Source: JAKFWF01 sp031365375 (GTDB lineage: Bacteria > Pseudomonadota > Alphaproteobacteria > Rhizobiales > Hyphomicrobiaceae). From it: DNA of 8,746 bases. The notes beneath the pieces were generated by a model. The model had not been told where the DNA came from. It worked only from the letters and a program-made list of their open reading frames with translations, and did not search any database. Position 1 is the first letter of the stretch; every line of letters starts with the position of its first letter. Made by a program: the position numbers and the translations under genes. The stretch is from assembly GCA_031365375.1 (NCBI GenBank), contig JANLXZ010000280.1:1-8746 (forward strand), given 5' to 3'. Shown in pieces: positions 1-5,485 of the stretch.

Positions 1-406
1 GGGATCGCCTCATAGGGTGACTTGCCAGCTTCGGTATAGCGCCGTGTGATCTTCATAATAACCCCGTGTCTTGAACGCCCAGATCGTGGGCGATTGAATG
101 TTGCGTTTGCCCCGCGCGCGCCAACTGGCGCCGCACGGACGATATTTTGGTCGAAACGCGATACTGGTCGGCGACGACAGGTCCGCAACGATCACAGTTC
201 CACCTGGTTGGCGCGCAGCAGGGCGCAACCGCTGAACAGCGGACAAAACTCGATCGGACATGACGAATAATAAGGCGCCGGGGTACGCTACCGTCTGGGT
301 CCCGCGCTTTGCTTATTTGAAGTTAGGTGATTCGACCGATTACACCAAGCTCTTGTGGGTCGTCGCTGCAACCCTACTAGATATAGCGTCTACCGCTGTG
401 TGGGCC

Positions 407-426
407 TTATCCACCGATGTGGATAA
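407..426. promoter_or_regulatory. Inverted pair of DnaA-box-like 9-mers
   Basis: The + strand reads TTATCCACC (407-415), two bases, then TGTGGATAA (418-426). The second is an exact match to the consensus DnaA box TTATCCACA on the - strand; the first matches 8 of 9 positions on the + strand. Together they form a palindrome with 8-base arms around CGAT. DnaA boxes occur in replication origins, in DnaA-titrating sites and in promoters controlled by DnaA. No AT-rich unwinding region or further box cluster is visible in the surrounding 600 bases, so an origin is not supported. The symmetry would also suit a dimeric repressor operator. The sequence match is seen directly; the function is inferred. 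Confidence 0.45.
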
Positions 427-479
427 ATCTGCTCAAACTGCTGTTGTAAGGGAGTTTTAGCGGGAGAAATCGGCACCGT

Positions 480-523
480 GGCTTGGGGGCAAAAACAGAG
501 GGGCCACACCCCGCCACCAAGCC
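480..523. other. Nested hairpin upstream of NDUFA12
   Basis: An outer stem pairs 480-490 with 513-523: seven pairs GGCTTGG/CCAAGCC, one G-A mismatch, then three more pairs. Inside it sits a second hairpin, GGGG (500-503) with CCCC (509-512) and a CCACA loop; its 3' arm runs straight into the 3' arm of the outer stem, while an A-rich bulge (491-499) fills the 5' side. The element ends 120 bases before the NDUFA12 start. On the - strand the inner hairpin is followed by TCTGTTTTT, which resembles a weak intrinsic terminator, but no - strand gene lies upstream to need one. It may be a leader structure, an attenuator, part of a small RNA, or chance pairing in GC-rich DNA. Confidence 0.35.
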
Positions 524-643
524 TAGTGCGATTCCGCATCGTCGATCTGTGGCATAAGTGCAGCAGCTTTCGCGGAGCTAGACTTCAGGTGGGCGGCTGC
601 GCTACCCGTTGACTACAGATCAAGCCCCGAGAGGCGCAAACCG

Positions 644-1042
644 ATGAGCATTCTAACTGAGATTTTCAGCTGGTGGGGTGGCAACACCCTGGGCACCCGC
701 CTGATGACTTTCCGTCGCGGTCGCCAGATCGGTCATGACGCTTATGGCAATCGCTACTATGTGCAGAAGTCGGGCATCGGTCCGCTTGGTGTTCCGCGCC
801 GCTGGGTGATCTATCAAGATCTGGCGGACGCTTCCAAAGTGCCGCCCGAATGGCACGGCTGGCTCCATCATACGGTTGATACTGTGCCGACTTCGGAGAC
901 GTATATCGCAAAGCCATGGCAGAAACCGCATCTGATGAATATGACGGGAACCGCGGCAGCTTGGCGCCCGAAAGGCTCGATCCTGAGTGCCACCGAGCGT
1001 TCAAAGGCAACGGGTGATTACAAGCCGTGGCGTCCTGAATGA
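644..1042 (+). CDS. NDUFA12-family NADH:ubiquinone oxidoreductase (complex I) accessory subunit
   Basis: This 132-residue protein is a bacterial homologue of mitochondrial complex I subunit NDUFA12 (B17.2, 17.2 kDa). In alphaproteobacteria it is a supernumerary subunit bound at the hydrophilic arm of complex I on the cytoplasmic side; it is not catalytic. Recognisable family blocks are the N-terminal FSWWGGNTLGTRL (residues 8-20), RQIGHDAYGNRYY (27-39), RRWVIY (52-57) and PPEWHGWLHH (67-76), with a proline- and tryptophan-rich tail ending KPWRPE. There is no signal peptide or membrane helix. Length fits the family. ATG 644 is the start because the family N-terminus begins there; the ribosome binding site is weak (GAGAGG, about 8 bases upstream). 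The nuo operon itself is not in the window, as is usual for this gene. It is co-oriented with the DUF2155 gene but separated by 167 bases, so the two may be transcribed separately. Confidence 0.93.
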   Translation: MSILTEIFSWWGGNTLGTRLMTFRRGRQIGHDAYGNRYYVQKSGIGPLGVPRRWVIYQDLADASKVPPEWHGWLHHTVDTVPTSETYIAKPWQKPHLMNMTGTAAAWRPKGSILSATERSKATGDYKPWRPE

Positions 1043-1209
1043 CCAGACTTGAGTTCAACATTTAATGACGGCACAAGCCGGACGGCCAAGTTTTCACGAT
1101 CCTGGCGTTGGCGCGATAGCCACGCAGGCGCCATGGTTCGCGGCCATAACGCTTAAAAGCGCCTCACGGGACCACGTTTGTCCATATTAGACTCAACACA
1201 GAGTGGCCT

Positions 1210-1707
1210 ATGCCCCGCGCCAAAATGAACAGCTTGGTTGGCTCCCTGAGCATTGGAGTTTCGCTGGCGGCGCAGATGGTGCCGGCCCATGCGCAGCGCA
1301 TCGAAAATCAGGTTGCTGTGTTTGCGACGCTCGACAAAGTAACGGCGCGGATATCGAAGCTCGAAGTTCCGCTGAACAAAGCCGTGGTCTTCGGATCGCT
1401 GAAGGTGACACCGCGCGCTTGTTATTCACGTCCTCCCACCGAGCCGCCGAAGACGACATCGTTTGTCGAAGTCGAGGAAACTCAGCTCGACGGACAGGTG
1501 AAAAAGCTGTTTTCCGGATGGATGTTTGCCGAGAGCCCGGGCCTCAACGCCGTCGAGCATCCAGTGTTCGATGTGTGGTTGACGGATTGCGGCCAACCCA
1601 AATCGGCAGGCGCAGTTGGCAAGGATGGCAAGACGCCGCCGGGTGCTCCAACCGTAACGCCGGGTACCGAAGGCACCATTCCCACACGCCGCCGACCGCC
1701 GCGGTAG
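1210..1707 (+). CDS. DUF2155 domain-containing exported protein
   Basis: A 165-residue member of the DUF2155 family, which is found mainly in alphaproteobacteria and has no established function. Residues 1-28 form a signal peptide with a likely cleavage after AHA (26-28). The conserved core covers about 30-127: VAVFATLDKVTARIS, VVFGSLKVTPRACYSRPP, FVEVEE, the block FSGWMFAESPGLNAVEHP, and VFDVWLTDC. Two cysteines (71 and 127) bracket the core and could form a disulfide in the periplasm. The tail after residue 128 is rich in Gly, Pro and Thr and ends in RRRPPR, probably disordered. ATG 1210 is preceded by GAGTGG at a usable distance; ATG 1225 is an alternative that would still leave a signal peptide. 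The gene converges on aat with only 12 bases between stop codons. The 167-base leader contains a bulged hairpin (1105-1125) and a short inverted repeat CGCTT-AA-AAGCG (1150-1161). Confidence 0.9.
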   Translation: MPRAKMNSLVGSLSIGVSLAAQMVPAHAQRIENQVAVFATLDKVTARISKLEVPLNKAVVFGSLKVTPRACYSRPPTEPPKTTSFVEVEETQLDGQVKKLFSGWMFAESPGLNAVEHPVFDVWLTDCGQPKSAGAVGKDGKTPPGAPTVTPGTEGTIPTRRRPPR

Positions 1708-1719
1708 TAGAAGAGCTCA

Positions 1720-2403
1720 TTAAGCCTGCGTTATCCGCGACCGGACGATGATGTCGACAATCTCGTCCGGCGTCGCATCGAGATCTAAACGCTTGTAGTC
1801 CGCGATTTTTGGCAGTGCTGTCTCGAGCGCTTTATGAAAAGCGGGGCGGTCGACCTCGATCGTTCCGAACTGGCGTAGGTGATCCGTCACGAATTGGGTG
1901 TCCAACAACGTGAACCCGCCTTCGATCAGACGAGCACATAAATACATCAGCGCTATCTTCGACGCATCGGTCTCGGTCGAGAACATGCTTTCGCCGAAGA
2001 AAGCGCCGCCGAGCGCCACGCCATACAAACCGCCGACCATATCGCCGCGGTGCCAAATTTCGACGGTGTGACAGTGGCCGACGGCAAAGAGCTCGCGATA
2101 AAGCGCGCGAATTTGATCGTTGATCCATGTGGTTCGCCGCCCAGGTCTCGATGCAGCGCAACCATCAATGGTGCGATCGAAGTCACTGTCGATTCGCACC
2201 TCGAAAGGGCTTTGACGTAACGTGCGCGCAAGGCGTTTCGGCAACTTGATTGCATCGAGCGGTAAAATCCCCCGGCTCGTCGGCTCGATCCAATAAAGTT
2301 GCGGATCGTCGGCGCTTTCCGCCATCGGAAAAATGCCGCAAGCGTACGCCTTCAGCAGCACCTGCGGGGTGATGTCACGATTGAGGGCGTCACGCGCAGC
2401 CAT
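1720..2403 (-). CDS. aat: Leucyl/phenylalanyl-tRNA--protein transferase
   Basis: Aat transfers leucine or phenylalanine from its aminoacyl-tRNA to proteins with an N-terminal Lys or Arg, creating a destabilising residue that ClpS delivers to ClpAP (bacterial N-end rule pathway); it acts in the cytosol. The 227-residue protein has the family blocks in order: YACGIFPMAES (20-30), YWIEPTSRGILPL (37-49), VEIWHRGDMVGGLYGVALGGAFFGESMFS, read here in two parts (114-131 and 132-142), and LLDTQFVTDHL (166-176). E138, D168 and Q170 sit in the expected catalytic GES-MF and DTQ motifs. The length suits the alphaproteobacterial form, which is slightly shorter than the E. coli one. ATG 2403 fits the family start; GGA lies about 7 bases upstream. 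It is the last gene of the - strand block, 106 bases beyond accC. That gap holds a palindrome and a hairpin, so it may have its own control. Confidence 0.95.
   Translation of the reverse strand: MAARDALNRDITPQVLLKAYACGIFPMAESADDPQLYWIEPTSRGILPLDAIKLPKRLARTLRQSPFEVRIDSDFDRTIDGCAASRPGRRTTWINDQIRALYRELFAVGHCHTVEIWHRGDMVGGLYGVALGGAFFGESMFSTETDASKIALMYLCARLIEGGFTLLDTQFVTDHLRQFGTIEVDRPAFHKALETALPKIADYKRLDLDATPDEIVDIIVRSRITQA
1741..1770. repeat. 8-bp perfect inverted repeat at the aat 3' end
   Basis: CCGGACGA (1741-1748) and TCGTCCGG (1763-1770) form a perfect 8-base-pair stem with a 14-base loop. It lies inside the last codons of aat, 34 bases past the stop of the convergent DUF2155 gene. There is no T-run after it in the + direction, so it is not a classical intrinsic terminator, but it could stabilise the 3' end of the DUF2155 transcript or impede convergent read-through. 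Coding constraint or chance are the alternatives. Confidence 0.3.
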
Positions 2404-2427
2404 GCTTATCCGATTTTGCCTGTCTAA

Positions 2428-2441
2428 TTCGATCCATCGAA
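2428..2441. promoter_or_regulatory. Palindrome in a possible aat promoter
   Basis: TTCGAT (2428-2433) and ATCGAA (2436-2441) are a perfect 6-base inverted repeat around CC, 25 bases before the aat start. On the - strand it falls between a possible -35 (TTGCAT) and a possible -10 (TAGACA) with about 18 bases between them. This would suit an operator, but both promoter boxes are weak matches and the assignment is tentative. Confidence 0.2.
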
Positions 2442-2465
2442 CTGATGCAAATCTTAGGTCTTTTT

Positions 2466-2498
2466 CACGTCGGTGGCAAAATCACCGGCACGGACGTG
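2466..2498 (-). other. Intercistronic hairpin between accC and aat
   Basis: CACGTC (2466-2471) pairs with GACGTG (2493-2498), and inside it GGTG (2472-2475) pairs with CACC (2483-2486) around GCAAAAT; a 6-base bulge sits on one side. In the - strand transcript it starts 12 bases after the accC stop and is followed by GAAAAAG, not by a T-run, so it does not read as an intrinsic terminator. It could protect the 3' end of the accBC message or mark a processing site, giving aat a lower or separate expression. Confidence 0.3.
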
Positions 2499-2509
2499 CA
2501 AGGAATGCA

Positions 2510-3853
2510 TCAATCCTGCTTGCCTAAGTATTTTTCGAGCCAGTGAATATCGTACATGCCATTGGCAATGTCGGGATGTCGGACAAGTTCCACGAACAGC
2601 GGAATTGTCGTCTCAATTCCATCGATGACGAACTCGTTGAGACAGCGCTTCAATCGCATGAGACACTCGTTGCGATTTTTGCCGTGCACGATCAACTTGC
2701 CGATGAGACTGTCGTAATTAGGTGGAATTCGATACCCCTGATAGGCGCCGCTATCGACGCGAACGCCAAGCCCACCTGGCGGATGCCAATACGTAATCTT
2801 GCCGGGGGAAGGGCGAAAATTCTTCGGGTTCTCGGCATTGATCCGGCACTCGATTGCATGCCCCGAGAAGACCAGATCTTCTTGCCGGATGCTGAGTGGG
2901 GCGCCGGAGGCTATGCGGATCTGTTCAATCACCAGATCCATGCCGGTGATGGCCTCAGTGACCGGATGCTCGACCTGCAGGCGCGTGTTCATCTCGATGA
3001 AGAAGAATTCGCCGTCTTCGTACAGGAATTCGATGGTACCGGCGCCGCGATACTTCAGTTTTTGCATTGCCTTGGCGCAAGTCTCGCCGATCTTTTTGCG
3101 CTGCGCGGCATTGAGGGCCGGCGAAGGCGCCTCCTCCATGATCTTTTGATGGCGCCGCTGCAACGAGCAGTCGCGCTCGCCCAGATGTACGGCATTGCCC
3201 CGGCCGTCACCGAACACCTGCACTTCGATATGGCGCGGCTTGGACAGATACTTTTCGATATAGACGCTATCGTCGCCGAAAGCCGCCTTCGCTTCCGAGC
3301 GCGCCGTCATCCACGCGCTACCGGTATCCTCTGGAGATCTCGCGACTTTCATGCCGCGACCGCCGCCGCCCGAAGCAGCCTTGATGAGCACCGGATAGCC
3401 CATGCGTTTGGCAACGGCCAGCGCGTCGGCTTCGCTCGTCACCGCACCGTCCGAGCCTGGCACGACTGGAATACCGAGGCGCTTGGCGGTTTCCTTCGCC
3501 TCGATCTTGTCACCCATGATCCGAATGTGCTCGGAAGTTGGCCCGATGAACGTTATTCCGTGCTCTTCGAGTATTTCGGCGAACTTCGCGTTCTCTGACA
3601 GGAAGCCATAGCCGGGATGGATGGCGTCCGCGCCCGTTATCTCGCACGCGGCGAGTAGCCGGGGAATGTTGAGGTAACTTTCCGAAGCCGGCGGCGGGCC
3701 GATGCAAACGCTCTCATCGGCTAACCGCACATGCATCGCGTCGGCATCCGCAGTCGAATGTACCGCGACAGTCGCAATCCCAAGTTCCTTGCACGCGCGT
3801 TGAATGCGCAGTGCGATCTCTCCCCGGTTCGCTATTAAAACTTTATCGAACAT
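2510..3853 (-). CDS. accC: Acetyl-CoA carboxylase, biotin carboxylase subunit
   Basis: AccC uses ATP and bicarbonate to carboxylate the biotin carried on AccB, the first half-reaction of acetyl-CoA carboxylase and the entry to fatty acid synthesis in the cytosol. The 447-residue protein matches the family length. Domain order is clear: N-terminal biotin carboxylase domain (FDKVLIANRGEIALRI, 2-17; DAIHPGYGFLSEN, 77-88), ATP-grasp domain (KAASGGGGRGMKV, 158-170; RHIEVQVFGDG, 207-217), the metal- and substrate-binding block FFFIEMNTRLQVEHPVTE (283-300, with E287, N289, R291), and the C-terminal domain (ECRINAE with R337). The biotin carboxylase domain ends the protein, so this is the free-standing acetyl-CoA type rather than a fused propionyl- or pyruvate-type subunit. 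ATG 3853 gives the canonical MFDKVLIANRGE start. It follows accB by 54 bases with no strong ribosome binding site in front, suggesting translation linked to accB. Confidence 0.97.
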   Translation of the reverse strand: MFDKVLIANRGEIALRIQRACKELGIATVAVHSTADADAMHVRLADESVCIGPPPASESYLNIPRLLAACEITGADAIHPGYGFLSENAKFAEILEEHGITFIGPTSEHIRIMGDKIEAKETAKRLGIPVVPGSDGAVTSEADALAVAKRMGYPVLIKAASGGGGRGMKVARSPEDTGSAWMTARSEAKAAFGDDSVYIEKYLSKPRHIEVQVFGDGRGNAVHLGERDCSLQRRHQKIMEEAPSPALNAAQRKKIGETCAKAMQKLKYRGAGTIEFLYEDGEFFFIEMNTRLQVEHPVTEAITGMDLVIEQIRIASGAPLSIRQEDLVFSGHAIECRINAENPKNFRPSPGKITYWHPPGGLGVRVDSGAYQGYRIPPNYDSLIGKLIVHGKNRNECLMRLKRCLNEFVIDGIETTIPLFVELVRHPDIANGMYDIHWLEKYLGKQD

Positions 3854-3907
3854 TTCGAGGCTTGCCTCAGATTGTCAGGAATTGGAGCAGCAACCGCACC
3901 TTCGACT

Positions 3908-4375
3908 TCACTCGACGACGACCAATGGCTCACCAAACTCAACGGGCTGCCCATTTTCGATCAGCACCTGGGTGACCGTACCAGCTTTCGGCGCCGGGAT
4001 ATGGTTCATGGTCTTCATCGCTTCGATGATCATCAGGGTCTGGCCCTGACTGACACGCGTACCGATTTCCACGAAGTTTGCCGCACCCGGTTCAGGCGCA
4101 CGATAGATCGTGCCCACCATTGGCGATTTCACGCAGCCCGGATGGTGCGCTGGATCGACCCCCGCAGCAGCGGCCGTCGCGGCACCCAACGCCGAACCCG
4201 ACGCCGGTGAGGCCACATGTGTTGTAGCTGCGATCGTCAGCGTGCGGGCGACGCGGATCTTCAATCCGGCCTTCTCAATCTCGATTTCGGACAAGCCGGT
4301 TTCGTCCAACAGCCCTGCCAGCTCACGAATCAGCTCGTGTTCGGGCGAACCCTTGTCCTGCTTCTCTTTCGCCAT
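3908..4375 (-). CDS. accB: Acetyl-CoA carboxylase, biotin carboxyl carrier protein
   Basis: AccB carries covalently bound biotin between the AccC carboxylase and the AccAD carboxyltransferase. The 155-residue protein has a charged N-terminal segment (ELIRELAGLLDETGLSEIEIE, seen in two parts, 14-24 and 25-34), an Ala/Pro/Gly-rich linker (about 49-72), and a C-terminal biotinyl domain starting KSPMVGTIYRAPEPG (83-97). The biotinylation motif reads EAMKTMN with K121 as the modified lysine; Thr replaces the second Met of the textbook AMKM, a form I recall as common in Hyphomicrobiales. I chose ATG 4375 because MAKEKQDK resembles related N-termini; GTG at 4387 in the same frame would add four residues and cannot be excluded, as neither has a strong ribosome binding site. 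It lies 166 bases after the dsbA-like gene. In related genomes aroQ usually occupies that place, and it is absent here. Confidence 0.96.
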   Translation of the reverse strand: MAKEKQDKGSPEHELIRELAGLLDETGLSEIEIEKAGLKIRVARTLTIAATTHVASPASGSALGAATAAAAGVDPAHHPGCVKSPMVGTIYRAPEPGAANFVEIGTRVSQGQTLMIIEAMKTMNHIPAPKAGTVTQVLIENGQPVEFGEPLVVVE

Positions 4376-4480
4376 GACGGTCTTCACGCCCCGTTTCGCG
4401 TTTATTGATCATTGGATATGATCCAGCCGCGCGGGACCTTCGCCCCGGCACGGCAGTGTTATCGTGTTGGCGGTCTAACA

Positions 4481-4502
4481 GCTTTCACGCGCCCTTGAAA
4501 GC
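4481..4502. repeat. Inverted repeat between the dsbA-like gene and accB
   Basis: GCTTTCA (4481-4487) and TGAAAGC (4496-4502) are perfect 7-base arms around an 8-base GC-rich centre. The site lies about 40 bases past the dsbA-like stop and about 105 bases before the accB start on the - strand. No T-run follows in the - direction, so it is a weak terminator candidate; an operator for the accBC promoter is an equally open reading. Confidence 0.3.
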
Positions 4503-4541
4503 GGGTGTTCACAGCCATTGGTTACGACGTGGATCGCCCCT

Positions 4542-5411
4542 TCAGCAGGCTTGGCAGCCTGTTTTGCGAACATCTGCCAACATCGCCTTGATGCCTTCGG
4601 CAGGCACGAACCCGACATTGACCTTATCGTCCACAATGAACCCCGGCGTACCCTCGATGCCAAGCTCCTGGGCAATTGCCGCAGTTTCTTTCAAAGCTGC
4701 ATCCAATGCTGGATCAAGCATATCGGTTTTCAACTTGTCGACGTTGAGCCCGACCTTCTCGGCGATCTTGTACAGGTTGTCCTTCGTGACCTGCTTCTCT
4801 TTCATCAAGGCAACGTGAAAATCCCAATACTTACCTTGTTTGACCGAAGCCATTGCGGCTTTAGCGGCGAGAGCCGACGGCTCGCCGAAGATCGGCAACT
4901 CCTTGAAGACGATGCGCACTTCCGGGTCTGCCTTGACGAGCTTATTGATTTCGTCGACAGCCTTTTTGCACCAGCCACAGTTATAATCGAAGAACTCGAC
5001 AACGGTGATTTCACCCTTTGGATTGCCGTACACGAAATCCGTCGGCGCGCGGAAAATAGACGTCTTGCGCTCGACGATGACCTTTTTGTTGGTCTCGGCC
5101 TGCATCGAAACTTGCCGCTTCTCGAGTTCCTTGCTGACCTCGACCATGACCTCGGGGTGGTTCAGCAGGTAGCTCTTGATCATGCCCTCGATCTCGGCAC
5201 GCTGCGCGTCCGAAAAAGACGATGCGACTGGTGTGGCCAAAACGGGTGCTGCTTGGGCGAGCCGCATTGGTGTGTTCGGTTGGGTTGCGGGGGCCGGCGA
5301 CGCGGCGAGGGTCAGCAGTCCAGCAAGACCGAGAATGAGCGGCGTCGCAACCATCGCCCCCTGTTTCGAGGTCAGCATCGAGAGAATGCGTGACGCATAC
5401 GTGGTCGACAT
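4542..5411 (-). CDS. DsbA-family thiol:disulfide oxidoreductase (Com1-like)
   Basis: A 289-residue exported thioredoxin-fold protein that should form or rearrange disulfide bonds in the periplasm. Residues 1-53 give a basic start, a hydrophobic segment (VATPLILGLAGLLTLAASPA, 21-40) and AQA (52-54), consistent with a signal peptide or membrane anchor. Residues 66-115 form the charged helical N-terminal segment typical of Com1-type proteins (LLNHPEVMVEVSKELEKRQ, 82-100). The thioredoxin domain follows, with active site CGWC (C145, C148) in FFDYNCGWCKKA and the cis-proline in GTPGF (T255, P256). The protein ends CQAC, a second CxxC pair (C286, C289). I chose ATG 5411 because AAAAGGA stands about 10 bases upstream; an upstream ATG at 5471 would add 20 polar residues and has no binding site. 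It lies 74 bases after the M48 protease gene and is probably co-transcribed with it. Confidence 0.93.
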   Translation of the reverse strand: MSTTYASRILSMLTSKQGAMVATPLILGLAGLLTLAASPAPATQPNTPMRLAQAAPVLATPVASSFSDAQRAEIEGMIKSYLLNHPEVMVEVSKELEKRQVSMQAETNKKVIVERKTSIFRAPTDFVYGNPKGEITVVEFFDYNCGWCKKAVDEINKLVKADPEVRIVFKELPIFGEPSALAAKAAMASVKQGKYWDFHVALMKEKQVTKDNLYKIAEKVGLNVDKLKTDMLDPALDAALKETAAIAQELGIEGTPGFIVDDKVNVGFVPAEGIKAMLADVRKTGCQAC

Positions 5412-5485
5412 GTCTGGAGATCCTTTTTTGGGCCGCTGATCGTTGTTCTGATATGGCAACACGTAGTGCATAGACGCATCAATTG

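Larger units (their letters stand above)
1..643. other. Upstream region with no supportable gene
   Basis: I find no gene here that I can defend. Short open frames exist on both strands (for example + 260-460, 66 codons, and - 261-10), but none resembles a known family, none has a clear ribosome binding site, and codon use in 260-460 shows no obvious third-position bias. The stretch does contain structure: a small hairpin at 76-92 (arms CGCCCA/TGGGCG, 5-base loop), an inverted pair of DnaA-box-like sequences at 407-426, a nested hairpin at 480-523, and GATTC motifs (GANTC, the CcrM methylation site in alphaproteobacteria) at 329-333 and 530-534. The promoter for the NDUFA12 gene probably lies in the last 180 bases, but I could not identify convincing -35/-10 boxes. 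Confidence 0.5.

Noticed and set aside
76..92. Hairpin CGCCCA/TGGGCG as a terminator
   Set aside because: Only six pairs and no T-run on either side; no gene end nearby to support it.
260..460. A 66-codon + strand frame as a possible small gene
   Set aside because: No clear ribosome binding site, no recognised family, no evident third-position bias, and it overlaps the DnaA-box palindrome. Not called as a gene.
2543..3598. A 351-codon open frame on the + strand opposite accC
   Set aside because: It is wholly antisense to accC, whose family motifs are unmistakable, and its translation resembles no family I know. Long antisense frames are common opposite GC-biased coding sequence.
4013..4033. 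EAMKT instead of EAMKM at the AccB biotin site
   Set aside because: The lysine and surrounding structure are intact, and I recall this variant as common in related bacteria, so it is not a defect.
4518..5393. A 291-codon + strand frame opposite the dsbA-like gene
   Set aside because: It mirrors the codon bias of the real gene and ends in low-complexity Arg/Gly-rich sequence; no recognisable domain.
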